This document shows, piece by piece, positions 36,975-45,353 of a DNA stretch of 64,000 bases. Origin of the DNA: Polyangia bacterium. GTDB taxonomy: Bacteria > Myxococcota_A > Polyangia > Nannocystales > Nannocystaceae. Below the pieces are notes generated by a model. That model saw nothing but the letters and a program-made list of their open reading frames with translations, was not told where the DNA came from and ran no database searches. The stretch's first letter is position 1; every line of letters starts with the position of its first letter. Location: contig JAUIFF010000009.1 in the NCBI GenBank assembly GCA_030429545.1, positions 278,432 to 342,431 on the forward strand, in the 5' to 3' direction. Position numbers and translations under genes: made by a program.

Positions 36975-38291
36975 ATGCGGATCGCGTTTACCACTCTCGG
37001 CTGTCGGCTCAATCAGTTTGAGACCGATGCCATGGCCCGGGCCGCCCGCGAAGCCGGTCACGAGCCGGTGGGGTTTCGCGAGCAGGCCGACGTGGTCGTG
37101 ATCAATAGTTGTACGATCACCCATGCCGCCGATGCCGACACTCGCCAGCGGGTGCGCCAGGCGGCCCGTCGACACCCGGGAGCCAAAATCGCCGTGACCG
37201 GGTGTTACGCCAACGCTGCTCCCGAGGAAGTTGCGGCCCTGCCCGGGGTGTCGCTGGTGTTCGGCAACCGCGAAAAAGACAGGCTGCCGCGCTGGCTTGC
37301 AACCGCGCCGCAGCCCGGCCAAACAACGCTCATCCCCGCGGCCGACCTCACCCGGCGGACTCGCTTGGCAGCACTGCGCCCGGAGACTGCTCCTGGGCGT
37401 AGCCGTGCCTACCTCAAAATCCAAGACGGGTGTAACTACCGCTGTAGCTTTTGCATTGTTCCCCGGGTTCGTGGGCGCAGCAGTAGCCTCGAGCCGACAA
37501 CCGTGCTCGCGCAGCTCGATGAGTTGATCGAGGCCGGTATTCCCGAGGTTGTGCTCACCGGCGTGCACCTGGGTACCTACGGCTGGGACCTGACGCCGCG
37601 GACCAACCTCCATGTCCTGCTCGAGCAAATGTTTGCCAGGTTGCAGGGCACGGGCGTGCGCTTGCGGCTTGGCTCGCTCGACCCCCACGAGGTCGACGAC
37701 CAGCTGATCAAACTGTTTGGTGACGCGCCTGCGATCCTCAGTCGTTACCTTCACCTTCCCCTGCAAAGCGGCGACGACGGGGTGCTCCGGCGGATGCGGC
37801 GGGCCCATAGCGTGGCCGACATGCGCGAGCTCGTGCCCCGGCTTGTCCGCGAGGTGCCTGGGATTGGGCTCGGGACGGACATCATCGCCGGGTTTCCTGG
37901 AGAGTCCGAAGCCGCCTTCGAGCGGACCTACGAGCTGCTCGCCGGGTTGCCGCTCGCCTATTTCCACGTGTTTCCCTATTCGCAGCGCGACCAGACCGAA
38001 GCGGCGACGATGCCCGAGCAGGTACGGCCAGCGCAGCGGAAGGTGCGTGTACAACGTTTACGCGAGTTGTCCGAGCGCAAGGCTGCGGCGTTTCGTCGTT
38101 CGCAAGTCGGGGAGGTACTCGCGGCCGTCGTGTACCGCAGCCGCGACCGCCAAACTGGCAAGCTCGTCGCCCTCACCGACAATTACATCAAGGTATTGGT
38201 CGGCGGTGGTGATGAGCTTCTCGGTCGGCCGGTCCGAGTGTGTATCGAGCAAGCTGGAGACGCTGTCGCAAGCGGCTCACTTGTCGCCTGA
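36975..38291 (+). CDS. mtaB: tRNA (t6A37) methylthiotransferase
   Basis: 438 residues from ATG 36975. It converts t6A37 to ms2t6A in tRNAs reading ANN codons, using radical SAM chemistry and two iron-sulphur clusters. The N-terminal MTTase domain has TTLGCRLNQFE and VVINSCTITHAAD and VTGCYA (three cluster Cys). The radical SAM motif is GCNYRCSFC (Cys 153, 157, 160). LGTDIIAGFPGE and FPYSQRDQT are family blocks, and a TRAM-like RNA-binding end follows. The last codons and TGA stop lie inside unit 1 of a 60-bp tandem repeat. A MITE-like element separates it from the kinase gene. Confidence 0.9.
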   Translation: MRIAFTTLGCRLNQFETDAMARAAREAGHEPVGFREQADVVVINSCTITHAADADTRQRVRQAARRHPGAKIAVTGCYANAAPEEVAALPGVSLVFGNREKDRLPRWLATAPQPGQTTLIPAADLTRRTRLAALRPETAPGRSRAYLKIQDGCNYRCSFCIVPRVRGRSSSLEPTTVLAQLDELIEAGIPEVVLTGVHLGTYGWDLTPRTNLHVLLEQMFARLQGTGVRLRLGSLDPHEVDDQLIKLFGDAPAILSRYLHLPLQSGDDGVLRRMRRAHSVADMRELVPRLVREVPGIGLGTDIIAGFPGESEAAFERTYELLAGLPLAYFHVFPYSQRDQTEAATMPEQVRPAQRKVRVQRLRELSERKAAAFRRSQVGEVLAAVVYRSRDRQTGKLVALTDNYIKVLVGGGDELLGRPVRVCIEQAGDAVASGSLVA

Positions 38292-38458
38292 ACACGGCAT
38301 GTATCGAGCAAGGCTGGAGGCGCTGTCGCAAGCGGCTCACTTGTCGCCTGAACACGGCATGTATCGAGCAAGGCTGGAGGCGCTGTCGCAAGCGGCTCAC
38401 TTGTCGCCTGAACACGGCGTGTATCGAGCAATGGCGGCGCTGTCGCAAGCGGCTCACC
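38242..38458. repeat. Tandem 60-bp repeat, about 3.6 units, starting within mtaB
   Basis: Unit 1 is 38242-38300 (59 bp), unit 2 38301-38360 (60 bp), unit 3 38361-38420 (60 bp) and partial unit 4 38421-38458 with a short internal deletion. All begin GTATCGAGCAA. Units 2 and 3 differ by one base. Unit 1 contains the last 16 codons and stop of mtaB. Because 60 is a multiple of 3 the repeat is open in other frames: with the one extra G found in units 2 and 3, mtaB would read through into an Arg/Cys-rich 20-residue repeat. Confidence 0.9.
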
Positions 38459-38530
38459 TGCTGCTGGAGCTTAGCCTTCGGCAGACGGAGGATGCTGCTG
38501 GCGCCGTGGTGTTGTCACCGAGGCTGGCGC

Positions 38531-39343
38531 CTAGAGCCGGATCGTCATGCCGTCGCGGGCTGCAACCGTGTTGGGGAACATCTCCTGGGCGGCCTGTTCA
38601 ATTTCTCGCAACGTCACGTCATCGTGGGTGGGGTCGTGCGAGTACAGCACCAACTTCTTGGCGCCCGAGACTTCGGCCAGGCGGACGGCTTCGGTGAAGG
38701 TGCTGTGCCCCCAACCGCGTTTCTTCTCGTATTCCTCGATCGTGTACTGGGCGTCGTAGATCAGGAGGTCTGTCCCTTTGGCCAGGCTCGCAAGTTGCTC
38801 GTTGACGCCGTTCACACTGTGTTCTGTGTCGGTTGCAAACACCAGTGAAGCACCGTTTTCTTCGACGCGAAACGCCGTTGACTCCTGCGGATGGGGGAGG
38901 GGGATGTTGCGTATGCAACCGTTACCAACCCGCACCTCGCCACTGCCGTTGAGCATGTGAAAGCGTTTGGTGGAGCCCATGGCGTCGAGGCCTACTGGGA
39001 AAAACGGGGCAGACATCTGCCGGCTGAGAATGTCCCTAGCGTCCTTAGAACAGTAAATATCGAGGCTAAAGCTCGGCACGAACGCTGGCACAAAAAACGG
39101 AAATCCCTGGATGTGGTCCCAGTGTGCGTGGGTCAAAAACAGGTGGAGATTGCCCGAGTGCTCGCCGATGGTCCGCATCAGCTCTAAACCGAGTTCGCGG
39201 ATACCCGACCCTGAGTCGAGAATGACGATGTCATGGGTGCTGGTGAGCTTGACCGACACACACGGGGTGTTGCCGCCGAACTCCGTGTATCGAGGCCCTG
39301 ACACGGGGATACTCCCCCGCGTGCCCCAGAAAGTTACTTCCAC
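38531..39343 (-). CDS. MBL-fold metallo-hydrolase
   Basis: 270 residues. The zinc motif THAHWDH (HxHxDH) follows a VILDSGSGIRELG segment; LPHPQESTAF supplies the next His and VFATDTEHS the bridging Asp. YDAQYTIEEYEKKRGWGHST matches the subgroup with a late His, close to bacterial RNase Z-like/PhnP-like hydrolases with phosphodiesterase activity. The N-terminus MEVTFWGTRGSIPVSG is the family start. The substrate is unknown (cyclic nucleotides are possible). It converges on the mtaB repeat region and is the last gene before the long spacer upstream of the injection-system operon. Confidence 0.85.
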   Translation of the reverse strand: MEVTFWGTRGSIPVSGPRYTEFGGNTPCVSVKLTSTHDIVILDSGSGIRELGLELMRTIGEHSGNLHLFLTHAHWDHIQGFPFFVPAFVPSFSLDIYCSKDARDILSRQMSAPFFPVGLDAMGSTKRFHMLNGSGEVRVGNGCIRNIPLPHPQESTAFRVEENGASLVFATDTEHSVNGVNEQLASLAKGTDLLIYDAQYTIEEYEKKRGWGHSTFTEAVRLAEVSGAKKLVLYSHDPTHDDVTLREIEQAAQEMFPNTVAARDGMTIRL

Positions 39344-40300
39344 GGGGCGTTCTCCTTCGGCATCGACATGCTCAGGTGAGGATAATTTATATCGAATTGG
39401 CGTTGCAAGGTGCCCTCGGGACAGCTTGGATGGTACACCGACTCTTCGGGGAAGGTCGGGGATAAGTCATGTCACCGGTCTTCCGGCACACGCCAGTGTC
39501 GCAAAGCTGCACATCAGGTGCGACCCCACCATCCGTGAGTTGACCACAGCGCGCGTTCTCGTCGATGTGGTGAGAGCGGCTAACGGCCCGTTATTAGCCT
39601 ATTATTCGCAAACGAAACGGGAGCGAGGTGTTGCCGAGGTTGTGCGAGAAAGACCACATTTCTCGGTCGGACTTGGAGCGTCTTGGGCGCGGTCATGGCC
39701 TCGCGAAACTAATGCGGCGTGTCTATTCGGGCAGAACTGAGCGGGTTCGTGGCTCACGCATGTGCAGATGGACAGGTTTCTTGCAAAAAGATCGACCCAC
39801 CGATCTCCCAAACCGTCGCCTGCCACGTGTGTGGTTTCGTCCGTAGAACTAGGACAAATTTAATAATGTGTATACAATAACATTCTCGGGAACACCGATC
39901 TGATGGCAGCGCATGCAACGATGTGAGTTGTGTTTCGCGTTTGCACGCGGACCACCGAGCGAGCAAATCCGAGATAGAAGTTTTGATGTCCCAAATTACA
40001 TGTTCATATGGTCATGTGGTGTTGTCGCCCGGAACCGAGAGTGAACATGTGCGCGGAATGTCAATAAGCGCGAACAAATCGCCGCACGCGGGTGGTTAAA
40101 TTCGTAATCCTATTGATGGTAAAGCGCGGTTCTAGTGATTGACACCGGAATCACGGCGGCGATATACCAAGTCCGGCAAAGCCGATTGCTACGTAGCGTA
40201 TGGATGGGCAGTATCGTCGGCGTTATGAGTCGATTTGGACATGTCCGATGGGTCAAGTCGAGAGGTTATCTGAGCACCGGCAATGGGTCTGGAGGGCGGC
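39344..40300. other. 957-bp gene-free region upstream of the injection-system operon
   Basis: No convincing gene. 39840-40140 is clearly AT-richer than the flanks. A hairpin GCTAA-10 nt-TTAGC lies at 39579-39598. A 70-codon frame around 39620-39840 has weak similarity to the N-terminal helix-turn-helix of AbiEi-type antitoxins (ISRSDLERLGRGHGLAKLMR) but no family continuation, so it could be gene debris. The 5' leader and promoter of the operon must lie here. Confidence 0.55.
39851..39878 (+). promoter_or_regulatory. Possible sigma-70-type promoter
   Basis: AGGACA and TACAAT are separated by 16 bp in an AT-rich stretch. It lies ~420 bp before the first gene of the injection-system operon, so it would imply a long leader. 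Weak support only. Confidence 0.25.
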
Positions 40301-41149
40301 GTGAAATATCACCGTCTCTGTCGTGTCGTGCTTACAGACCAGTTCCACAGCGATGGGCGGTGTACCGACCTCCGGCTTGTCCCGACTGCCGCGTGTCGTC
40401 GTGTGCTCACCAGTTTTCGCATGGTCTTTAAGACAGATGTTGATGGTGGCTCGATCTCGATTGCAGTTGGTCCCGACGATGCTCCTCTGATTTCGCTCCC
40501 ACAAGATCTCGAGCTCACATTTAACCTGCGAGTCGAGAACCCCGATTTTTTTCAGGTGACTGTTCCGCTCGGCGCGGGGGAGCTCAGCTCGGTTGTGTTG
40601 ACGAATGCCGGACTACCCGCAGATGCGCGCACGCTTGCGGTCACCGACAATTCCGCCCGCCAAACCGGCGGCGTCTACGGCACGGTTGTTCTCACGCAAT
40701 TGACAGACGCGTGGCTCGCCGACCCTCCGGTATTTCGTGCCGAGTTTCGCAGTCGCGAGCGGTGGTGGGTCTACTACTTGGTCACCGATGTTGGTGCCCA
40801 CCGCGGCCAACTCGAAGTTGTCGACACCGGGCTCGAGCCTGTGGTGTTTGGCGAGTCCGGTCGCCGCGAGCTCAACCTCGAAGAGGACCCACAGGATCGG
40901 TTGGCGGCACTCCTGTGCGAGCAGTACCCCAACCACCGTCGCCTGCGCTTTATCTCGGACAGCCCGGTCATGAGTTCCGAACAGGCACGTACACACATCG
41001 AATTACGTCTTGCCGGTGACCTCGTTGCCGGTCCCCTACCAAACCCATCTCTCAGGAATCATTCAACCATTGAGGTTTCAGGTAACTCAGGAACACAGCG
41101 AGAAGCTTCACTGTTTCAAATCATTAAGCATCTGACGCATTCGCTGTAG
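40301..41149 (+). CDS. Unknown protein, first gene of the contractile injection system operon
   Basis: About 282 residues from GTG 40301, with GGAGGG 5 bp upstream; the frame also opens at 40283. I do not recognise a family. It starts YHRLCRVVLTDQFHSDGRC, has a strand-rich middle (GSISIAVGPDDAPLISL, LTFNLRVENPDFFQVTVPL, RWWVYYLVTDVG) and a helical region DPQDRLAALLCEQYPNHRRLRF. There is no signal peptide, membrane segment or DUF4255 likeness. It is 17 bp upstream of the sheath gene, so it belongs to the system; it could be a tail-end cap, an assembly factor or cargo. None of these can be chosen from sequence alone. Confidence 0.6.
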   Translation: MKYHRLCRVVLTDQFHSDGRCTDLRLVPTAACRRVLTSFRMVFKTDVDGGSISIAVGPDDAPLISLPQDLELTFNLRVENPDFFQVTVPLGAGELSSVVLTNAGLPADARTLAVTDNSARQTGGVYGTVVLTQLTDAWLADPPVFRAEFRSRERWWVYYLVTDVGAHRGQLEVVDTGLEPVVFGESGRRELNLEEDPQDRLAALLCEQYPNHRRLRFISDSPVMSSEQARTHIELRLAGDLVAGPLPNPSLRNHSTIEVSGNSGTQREASLFQIIKHLTHSL

Positions 41150-41166
41150 AAGATCGGACAACAAAC

Positions 41167-42858
41167 ATGGCCACGTACAGGACTCCAGGCGTTTACGTCG
41201 AAGAAATTTCAACACTACCGCCCTCGGTTGCCGAGGTTTCGACTGCGGTACCAGCATTTTTTGGGTACACCGAGAAAGGTTCGGGCGTCGCTCGAATCAG
41301 CACACTTCTTGAGTTTGAGGAGTTGTTCGGTCGTGCCAAGCCCACGGAATTTGCGGTCACCACCCGACCAGAAAATCCCAGTAATCCCGATGGCCCCCGG
41401 GTGATCGATTCGATTACCCGCAAGCCGGGAACGAACTACCAACTCGCCTATGCCGTGAGTCTGTTCTTCAAAAATGGCGGTGGTGCCTGCTACATCGTGT
41501 CGGTTGGGAACTACAACTCCACGCCGGCCGCCGGACACTTCTCCACCGGGCTCGCTGCCCTCGAACGGGAGGACGAGCCAACCCTCATCGTCCTGACCGA
41601 CGCGGTCTTACTCCCGCCGACGGACTACTACAGCCTGTGCCAAGAGGCACTCGCACAGTGCAACAAGCTCGGCGATCGGTTCACGATCCTCGACGTCAAA
41701 GATGGCGACGTCGGTAGCTTCCGAGGGGTTTCGGGCATCGGCGCCAACAACTTGATGTACGGCGCGGCCTATCATCCCTACCTGCAAACGGCATTGACTC
41801 ACCACTACGATGAAGCAGCGGTGACCGTCGAGGCCGGTGGCGTTATCGAAACACCCCAAAATCAAACCTGGACCCTTTCGCTCGGGGTTGGCAGTGCCAC
41901 CGCGAGCTTTGTTGGTGCTTCAGGCCTGACCCCCAACATCCAAGTCGTTGCCGGTGATCCCGAGGCCGAGGTTGCATTTGCCGTCAACAAGGAGATCCGC
42001 GAGCTCACAGTTAGCAACACAGATGGTCGCACCGGTGCGGATATTGCCGCGGCATGGGCAACCTGGAGCGGGAGCAATGATGCCGGCGGATACGACATCG
42101 CAGTCGATGGTGACGGCGGTGCAGCCCTCGATACACTCGGTGGCAACGTCACGCCATTGGCAGCCCAGCCCGCGCCCGAGAACAACAATATCACCACTCT
42201 GGCCTCACTGATTGAGGGCACAACGCCCGAGACTCAACTGTACAACCAAATCAAAGTTGCGTTGGGTGCCGAGCGTGTGGTGTTGCCTCCGAGTGCCGCT
42301 GTTGCCGGGATTTATGCACAAACCGATCGCGACCGTGGGGTTTGGAAAGCGCCGGCGAACGTCAGTGTTTCCTCGGTCATCGGGCCTGTTTCTAAGATCA
42401 CCCATAGTGAGCAAGAAGGGCTCAACGTCGACCCGAATGCCGGCAAGTCGATCAACGCGATCCGGGCCTTTTCTGGCAAAGGGACGCTCGTGTGGGGTGC
42501 TCGCACCCTCGCAGGTAATGACAATGAGTGGCGCTATGTGTCCGTGCGCCGGCTCTTCATCACGATCGAGGAGTCAACCCAAAAGGCGACCGCCTTTGCG
42601 GTGTTTGAGCCCAACGACGCCACCACGTGGCTCAAGGTCAAGGGAATGATCGAGAGCTATCTCTACTCGCTGTGGGAGCGTGGTGCGCTGGCCGGATCGA
42701 CCCCCGACGCTGCCTACTTTGTCAACGTTGGCCTCGGTAAAACCATGACTTCGCAGGATGTCCTCGAAGGCCGCATGAGCGTTGAAATCGGGGTAGCCGC
42801 CGTGCGACCGGCCGAGTTCATCATCCTTCGTTTCACCCACAAACTACAGGAAGCCTAG
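41167..42858 (+). CDS. Contractile tail sheath protein
   Basis: 563 residues. The N-terminus TYRTPGVYVEEISTLPPSVAEV is the canonical sheath start (strand-exchange arm), followed by TAVPAFFGYTEKG. The C-terminal half has GKSINAIRAFSGKGTLVWGARTL, WRYVSVRRLFITIEESTQKA, FVFEPNDATTWLKVK-like and SVEIGVAAVRPAEFIILRFTH, all conserved core segments that form the contractile helical lattice. A variable middle domain (about residues 210-370) is probably exposed on the particle surface. Only one sheath gene is present, unlike systems such as Afp with three. Confidence 0.95.
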   Translation: MATYRTPGVYVEEISTLPPSVAEVSTAVPAFFGYTEKGSGVARISTLLEFEELFGRAKPTEFAVTTRPENPSNPDGPRVIDSITRKPGTNYQLAYAVSLFFKNGGGACYIVSVGNYNSTPAAGHFSTGLAALEREDEPTLIVLTDAVLLPPTDYYSLCQEALAQCNKLGDRFTILDVKDGDVGSFRGVSGIGANNLMYGAAYHPYLQTALTHHYDEAAVTVEAGGVIETPQNQTWTLSLGVGSATASFVGASGLTPNIQVVAGDPEAEVAFAVNKEIRELTVSNTDGRTGADIAAAWATWSGSNDAGGYDIAVDGDGGAALDTLGGNVTPLAAQPAPENNNITTLASLIEGTTPETQLYNQIKVALGAERVVLPPSAAVAGIYAQTDRDRGVWKAPANVSVSSVIGPVSKITHSEQEGLNVDPNAGKSINAIRAFSGKGTLVWGARTLAGNDNEWRYVSVRRLFITIEESTQKATAFAVFEPNDATTWLKVKGMIESYLYSLWERGALAGSTPDAAYFVNVGLGKTMTSQDVLEGRMSVEIGVAAVRPAEFIILRFTHKLQEA

Positions 42859-42902
42859 TCCAAACATCCCACGGACACGCACCTGCATAAGGAGTTTCAG
42901 CA

Positions 42903-43376
42903 ATGGCACTATCTACCAAAGAGATCAAAGCCGCCTACCCCCTGCCTGTTTATAACTTTCGAGTGGAGATCGCCGGCACGGCCGTCTCGTTTTCGGAGGT
43001 TTCTGGGTTGAGCATTTCGGTGGAAACCACCACCTACAAAGAGAGCCCGACAGAGAGCGGAAAAGTTGGCCCGGTGGTGATGCACATGCCCGCCCAGCAA
43101 ACCGCGGTCAACCTCTCCCTCAAAAAGGGCCTCGTGCGCAAGACCAGCGTCGCGACCCTGTACAACTGGCTCAAGTCCACGCAGATCAATCAGATCGAGA
43201 AGAAGGACATCTTTGTGCGACTGCTCGACGAGACTGGCCAAACCGCAATCAGTTGGAAGGTTGTCAACGCCTTCCCAACCAAGCTCGATGTTCCGAGTTT
43301 TGATGCGACTTCCAACGAGGTCGCGCTCGAGAGCATGGACCTGATGGCGGATCGCGTGCTGATTGAAGAGGCCTAA
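42903..43376 (+). CDS. Tail tube protein 1 (gp19/Hcp-like)
   Basis: 157 residues. YPLPVYNFRVEIAGTAVSFSEVSGL is the standard start of T4-like virus tail tube proteins in contractile injection systems, with KKDIFVRLLDETGQTAISWKVVNAFP and VALESMDLMADRVLIEEA forming the later strands of the ring-forming barrel. AAGGAG precedes the ATG. It probably builds the bulk of the inner tube. A strong hairpin lies between it and the second tube gene. Confidence 0.93.
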   Translation: MALSTKEIKAAYPLPVYNFRVEIAGTAVSFSEVSGLSISVETTTYKESPTESGKVGPVVMHMPAQQTAVNLSLKKGLVRKTSVATLYNWLKSTQINQIEKKDIFVRLLDETGQTAISWKVVNAFPTKLDVPSFDATSNEVALESMDLMADRVLIEEA

Positions 43377-43433
43377 CGCGGATGGGTAAACCGGTTGCAT
43401 GGTTGATGGCGGGGCTTGCTCTCGCCCATGCAC

Positions 43434-43459
43434 AAAGCCTGTGCCACGGCACGGGCTTT
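43434..43459 (+). promoter_or_regulatory. Strong intercistronic hairpin
   Basis: AAAGCCTGTGC-CACG-GCACGGGCTTT: an 11-bp stem (one T-G pair) with a 4-nt loop in the 117-bp gap between tube genes 1 and 2. No T tract follows, so it is better read as an mRNA-stabilising or attenuating structure than a full terminator. It would raise tube 1 over downstream genes. Confidence 0.55.
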
Positions 43460-43493
43460 GCCTGCTCAGTGGGCAACACGCACAGGAGAATGC

Positions 43494-43958
43494 ATGGCTA
43501 GCTCGGTCATCAATCAGCGCAAGCGTTACCCGTTGATGGCCTACAACTTTCGGGTTGATGTCGGGAGCGTGACCATGCGCTTTTCCGAGGTGACGGGCCT
43601 CAAGCGCGAGTACGACCACGTTACCTACCGCCACGGGTTGAGCTACGCCGAAGGTGAAGACATCACAACCTATCGGATCGACAAATATGCGGCCATCACA
43701 ATGAAGCGCGGCACGGTCCAGGCACAAAATCAACTGCAGGATTGGCTCGACGCGCGTTCGACCAAGTCCATGGATATACATCTTTGTGACGACCAAGGCA
43801 ACCAGGTCGTCACCTGGCACGTCGCCAAGGCGGTTGCCGTCAAATTCGAGGCCCCGACGTTTTCGGCAACCAGCGGCGAGGTTGCGGTTGAGACCCTCGA
43901 GGTGATGGCTGCGGGCGTCAAGGTGCAGCACAAGGAGTTTGATGAACCTACACAGTAA
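43494..43958 (+). CDS. Tail tube protein 2
   Basis: 154 residues from ATG 43494 with AGGAG 7 bp upstream; the longer frame from 43416 crosses the hairpin and is rejected. A paralogue of tube protein 1: YPLMAYNFRVDVGSVTMRFSEVTGL parallels its N-terminus and DIHLCDDQGNQVVTWHVAKAV its fourth block. Injection systems often use a second tube-like protein as the tube initiator at the baseplate; which of the two paralogues is the bulk subunit is inferred from gene order only. Confidence 0.9.
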   Translation: MASSVINQRKRYPLMAYNFRVDVGSVTMRFSEVTGLKREYDHVTYRHGLSYAEGEDITTYRIDKYAAITMKRGTVQAQNQLQDWLDARSTKSMDIHLCDDQGNQVVTWHVAKAVAVKFEAPTFSATSGEVAVETLEVMAAGVKVQHKEFDEPTQ

Positions 43959-43985
43959 CGTCGCCCATCGGAGGTTAGGGTAAGT

Positions 43986-44438
43986 ATGCTCTACAACGAC
44001 CTTGTGCTCGGCTTTCGCTTTGGGGTGTTTTTCTTCGCCGGGGGATTGGTGCCCAACCCGTTGGATATCCGATTTCAGAAGGTGTCGGGGCTCAGTGGAA
44101 AAGTGACAACCCGCGAGATCCAGGAGGGGGGACAAAACCTCTACCGCCAAAAAGTTCCCGAGGGAATCACCTATGACAACCTCGTACTCGAGCGCGGCAT
44201 GATTGTTGGGTCCCCGCTCAATATTGAGTTTAACGTCGCGCTCTCAATGTTCACATTTGCCCCGTCCAACGTTCTTGTCACGCTCCTCAGTGGGAGCTCG
44301 ATCCCCCTGGGTGCGTGGTTGTTTATCAAGGCCTATCCGGTGCGGTGGTCGACTTCAGATCTCGATGCAAGCCAGTCAAACGTCGTGATCGACACCATGG
44401 AACTGGCCTACACCAGAATGCAGATACTGCGGATTTAG
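43986..44438 (+). CDS. Tail tube-type protein 3 (Afp5/Pvc5-like)
   Basis: 150 residues. Shows the tube-protein order in diverged form: FRFGVFFFAGGLVPNPLDIRF, FQKVSGLSGKVTTREIQEGGQ, LVLERGMIVGSPLNIEF and FIKAYPVRWSTSDLDASQSN. In Afp/PVC-type systems the gene just before the small DUF5908-type gene encodes such a protein, thought to adapt the tube to the spike. GGAGG lies 11 bp upstream. The next gene starts 2 bp after its stop. Confidence 0.82.
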   Translation: MLYNDLVLGFRFGVFFFAGGLVPNPLDIRFQKVSGLSGKVTTREIQEGGQNLYRQKVPEGITYDNLVLERGMIVGSPLNIEFNVALSMFTFAPSNVLVTLLSGSSIPLGAWLFIKAYPVRWSTSDLDASQSNVVIDTMELAYTRMQILRI

Positions 44439-44440
44439 CC

Positions 44441-44629
44441 ATGCCAATCGAGATCACTGAACTCATTATACGCGCCGTCTCGGATCGCCCATCTAGCGGG
44501 TGTGCGGGCGAGGATGATGGCAAGGGTAAGACCGAGTCCGGCGGCGGAGGCTCGTGTGAAAGCGATGCGATTGTCCGCGAGTGCGTTCGCCAGGTGATGC
44601 ACATTCTACGGCGGAGTCAGGAGCGGTAG
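44441..44629 (+). CDS. Small DUF5908-type protein
   Basis: 62 residues. MPIEITELIIRAVS is the conserved opening of DUF5908 proteins, tiny members of extracellular injection-system loci at the Afp6/Pvc6 position, where this gene also sits. The middle is a Gly/Glu/Asp/Lys-rich linker; the end (IVRECVRQVMHILRRSQ) is an amphipathic helix. Its function is unknown. The ATG is 2 bp after the preceding stop and lacks a clear Shine-Dalgarno, suggesting translational coupling. Confidence 0.75.
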   Translation: MPIEITELIIRAVSDRPSSGCAGEDDGKGKTESGGGGSCESDAIVRECVRQVMHILRRSQER

Positions 44630-44630
44630 C

Positions 44631-45353
44631 ATGGGGTTGCTCAGTCGATTTAAACTGCAAAAACTCAAGATCGGAGTGTATAGCACCCGTACGCGGTCCG
44701 GTTTGGCGACCACCAGTTTTGAGGTGATGTTCAATCCGACCTCGTTGTCGATGAGTCACGAAAACGTGTTCGAGAAGTGCCAGGGTTTCAACAGCAGCGG
44801 TAACGAAGCGCGTTATGCCCATAGCCGTTCGGAGGAACTTTCACTCGACCTCATTATAGATGGCACCGGTGTCGACCAAATGGGGCTCATGAAGTTGCTC
44901 AAACCGACCCCGAGTGTCACCAAACAGGTCGACAGCTTCCTTGAAAGTTGCTTCTACATGGATGGCGACCTTCATGAGCCTAAATTCCTACGGATTTCCT
45001 GGGGTGACGGTGTCCTTCAAAGTTTTGATTGTCGACTCAAGAAAGTCGATATTAAATACACCGCATTCGAGCGCTCGGGGGCGCCGATGCGGGCCGAATT
45101 GCAAGCTGTATTCGTTGAGGACATCGAACAAAAGAAACGGCAAAAACTCGAGGGAAAAAGCTCCCCCGACCTCAGTCACTCACGGATTGTTCGCAACGGT
45201 GATAGCTTGCCGCAGATGTGTATTGAAATCTACGGGTCCGCGGAGCATTACCTAAGGGTGGCTCGTGCCAATGGTCTCAACAACTTTCGTGTGCTTGAGC
45301 CCGGCCAGGAAATCATCTTCCCACCGATTCCCAAGGGGGCCACAAGTACGTGA
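44631..45353 (+). CDS. CIS tube/baseplate connector with LysM-type end (Afp7/Pvc7-like)
   Basis: 240 residues. The N-terminal ~180 residues contain FEVMFNPTSLSMSHENVFE and the YAHSRSEELSLDLIID strand typical of the CIS_tube domain, and the end VRNGDSLPQMCIEIYGSAEHYLRVARANGL...LEPGQEIIFPP is a LysM-like fold. In related particles this protein links the tube to the spike. It starts one base after the preceding stop with AGGAG upstream, and its 3' end overlaps the spike gene by 4 bp. Confidence 0.88.
   Translation: MGLLSRFKLQKLKIGVYSTRTRSGLATTSFEVMFNPTSLSMSHENVFEKCQGFNSSGNEARYAHSRSEELSLDLIIDGTGVDQMGLMKLLKPTPSVTKQVDSFLESCFYMDGDLHEPKFLRISWGDGVLQSFDCRLKKVDIKYTAFERSGAPMRAELQAVFVEDIEQKKRQKLEGKSSPDLSHSRIVRNGDSLPQMCIEIYGSAEHYLRVARANGLNNFRVLEPGQEIIFPPIPKGATST

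Noticed and set aside
38242..38458. Possible CRISPR array
   Set aside because: Units are directly adjacent 60-bp copies with no unique spacers and no cas genes nearby.
39628..39846. AbiEi-type antitoxin gene
   Set aside because: Only a short helix-turn-helix-like stretch agrees; no continuation, no toxin partner and no ribosome-binding site.
40301..41149. DUF4255-type tail terminator
   Set aside because: The protein shows none of the usual motifs of that family; kept as unknown.
42909..44150. A 413-codon minus-strand frame
   Set aside because: Antisense to the three tube genes and meaningless as protein; an artefact of composition.
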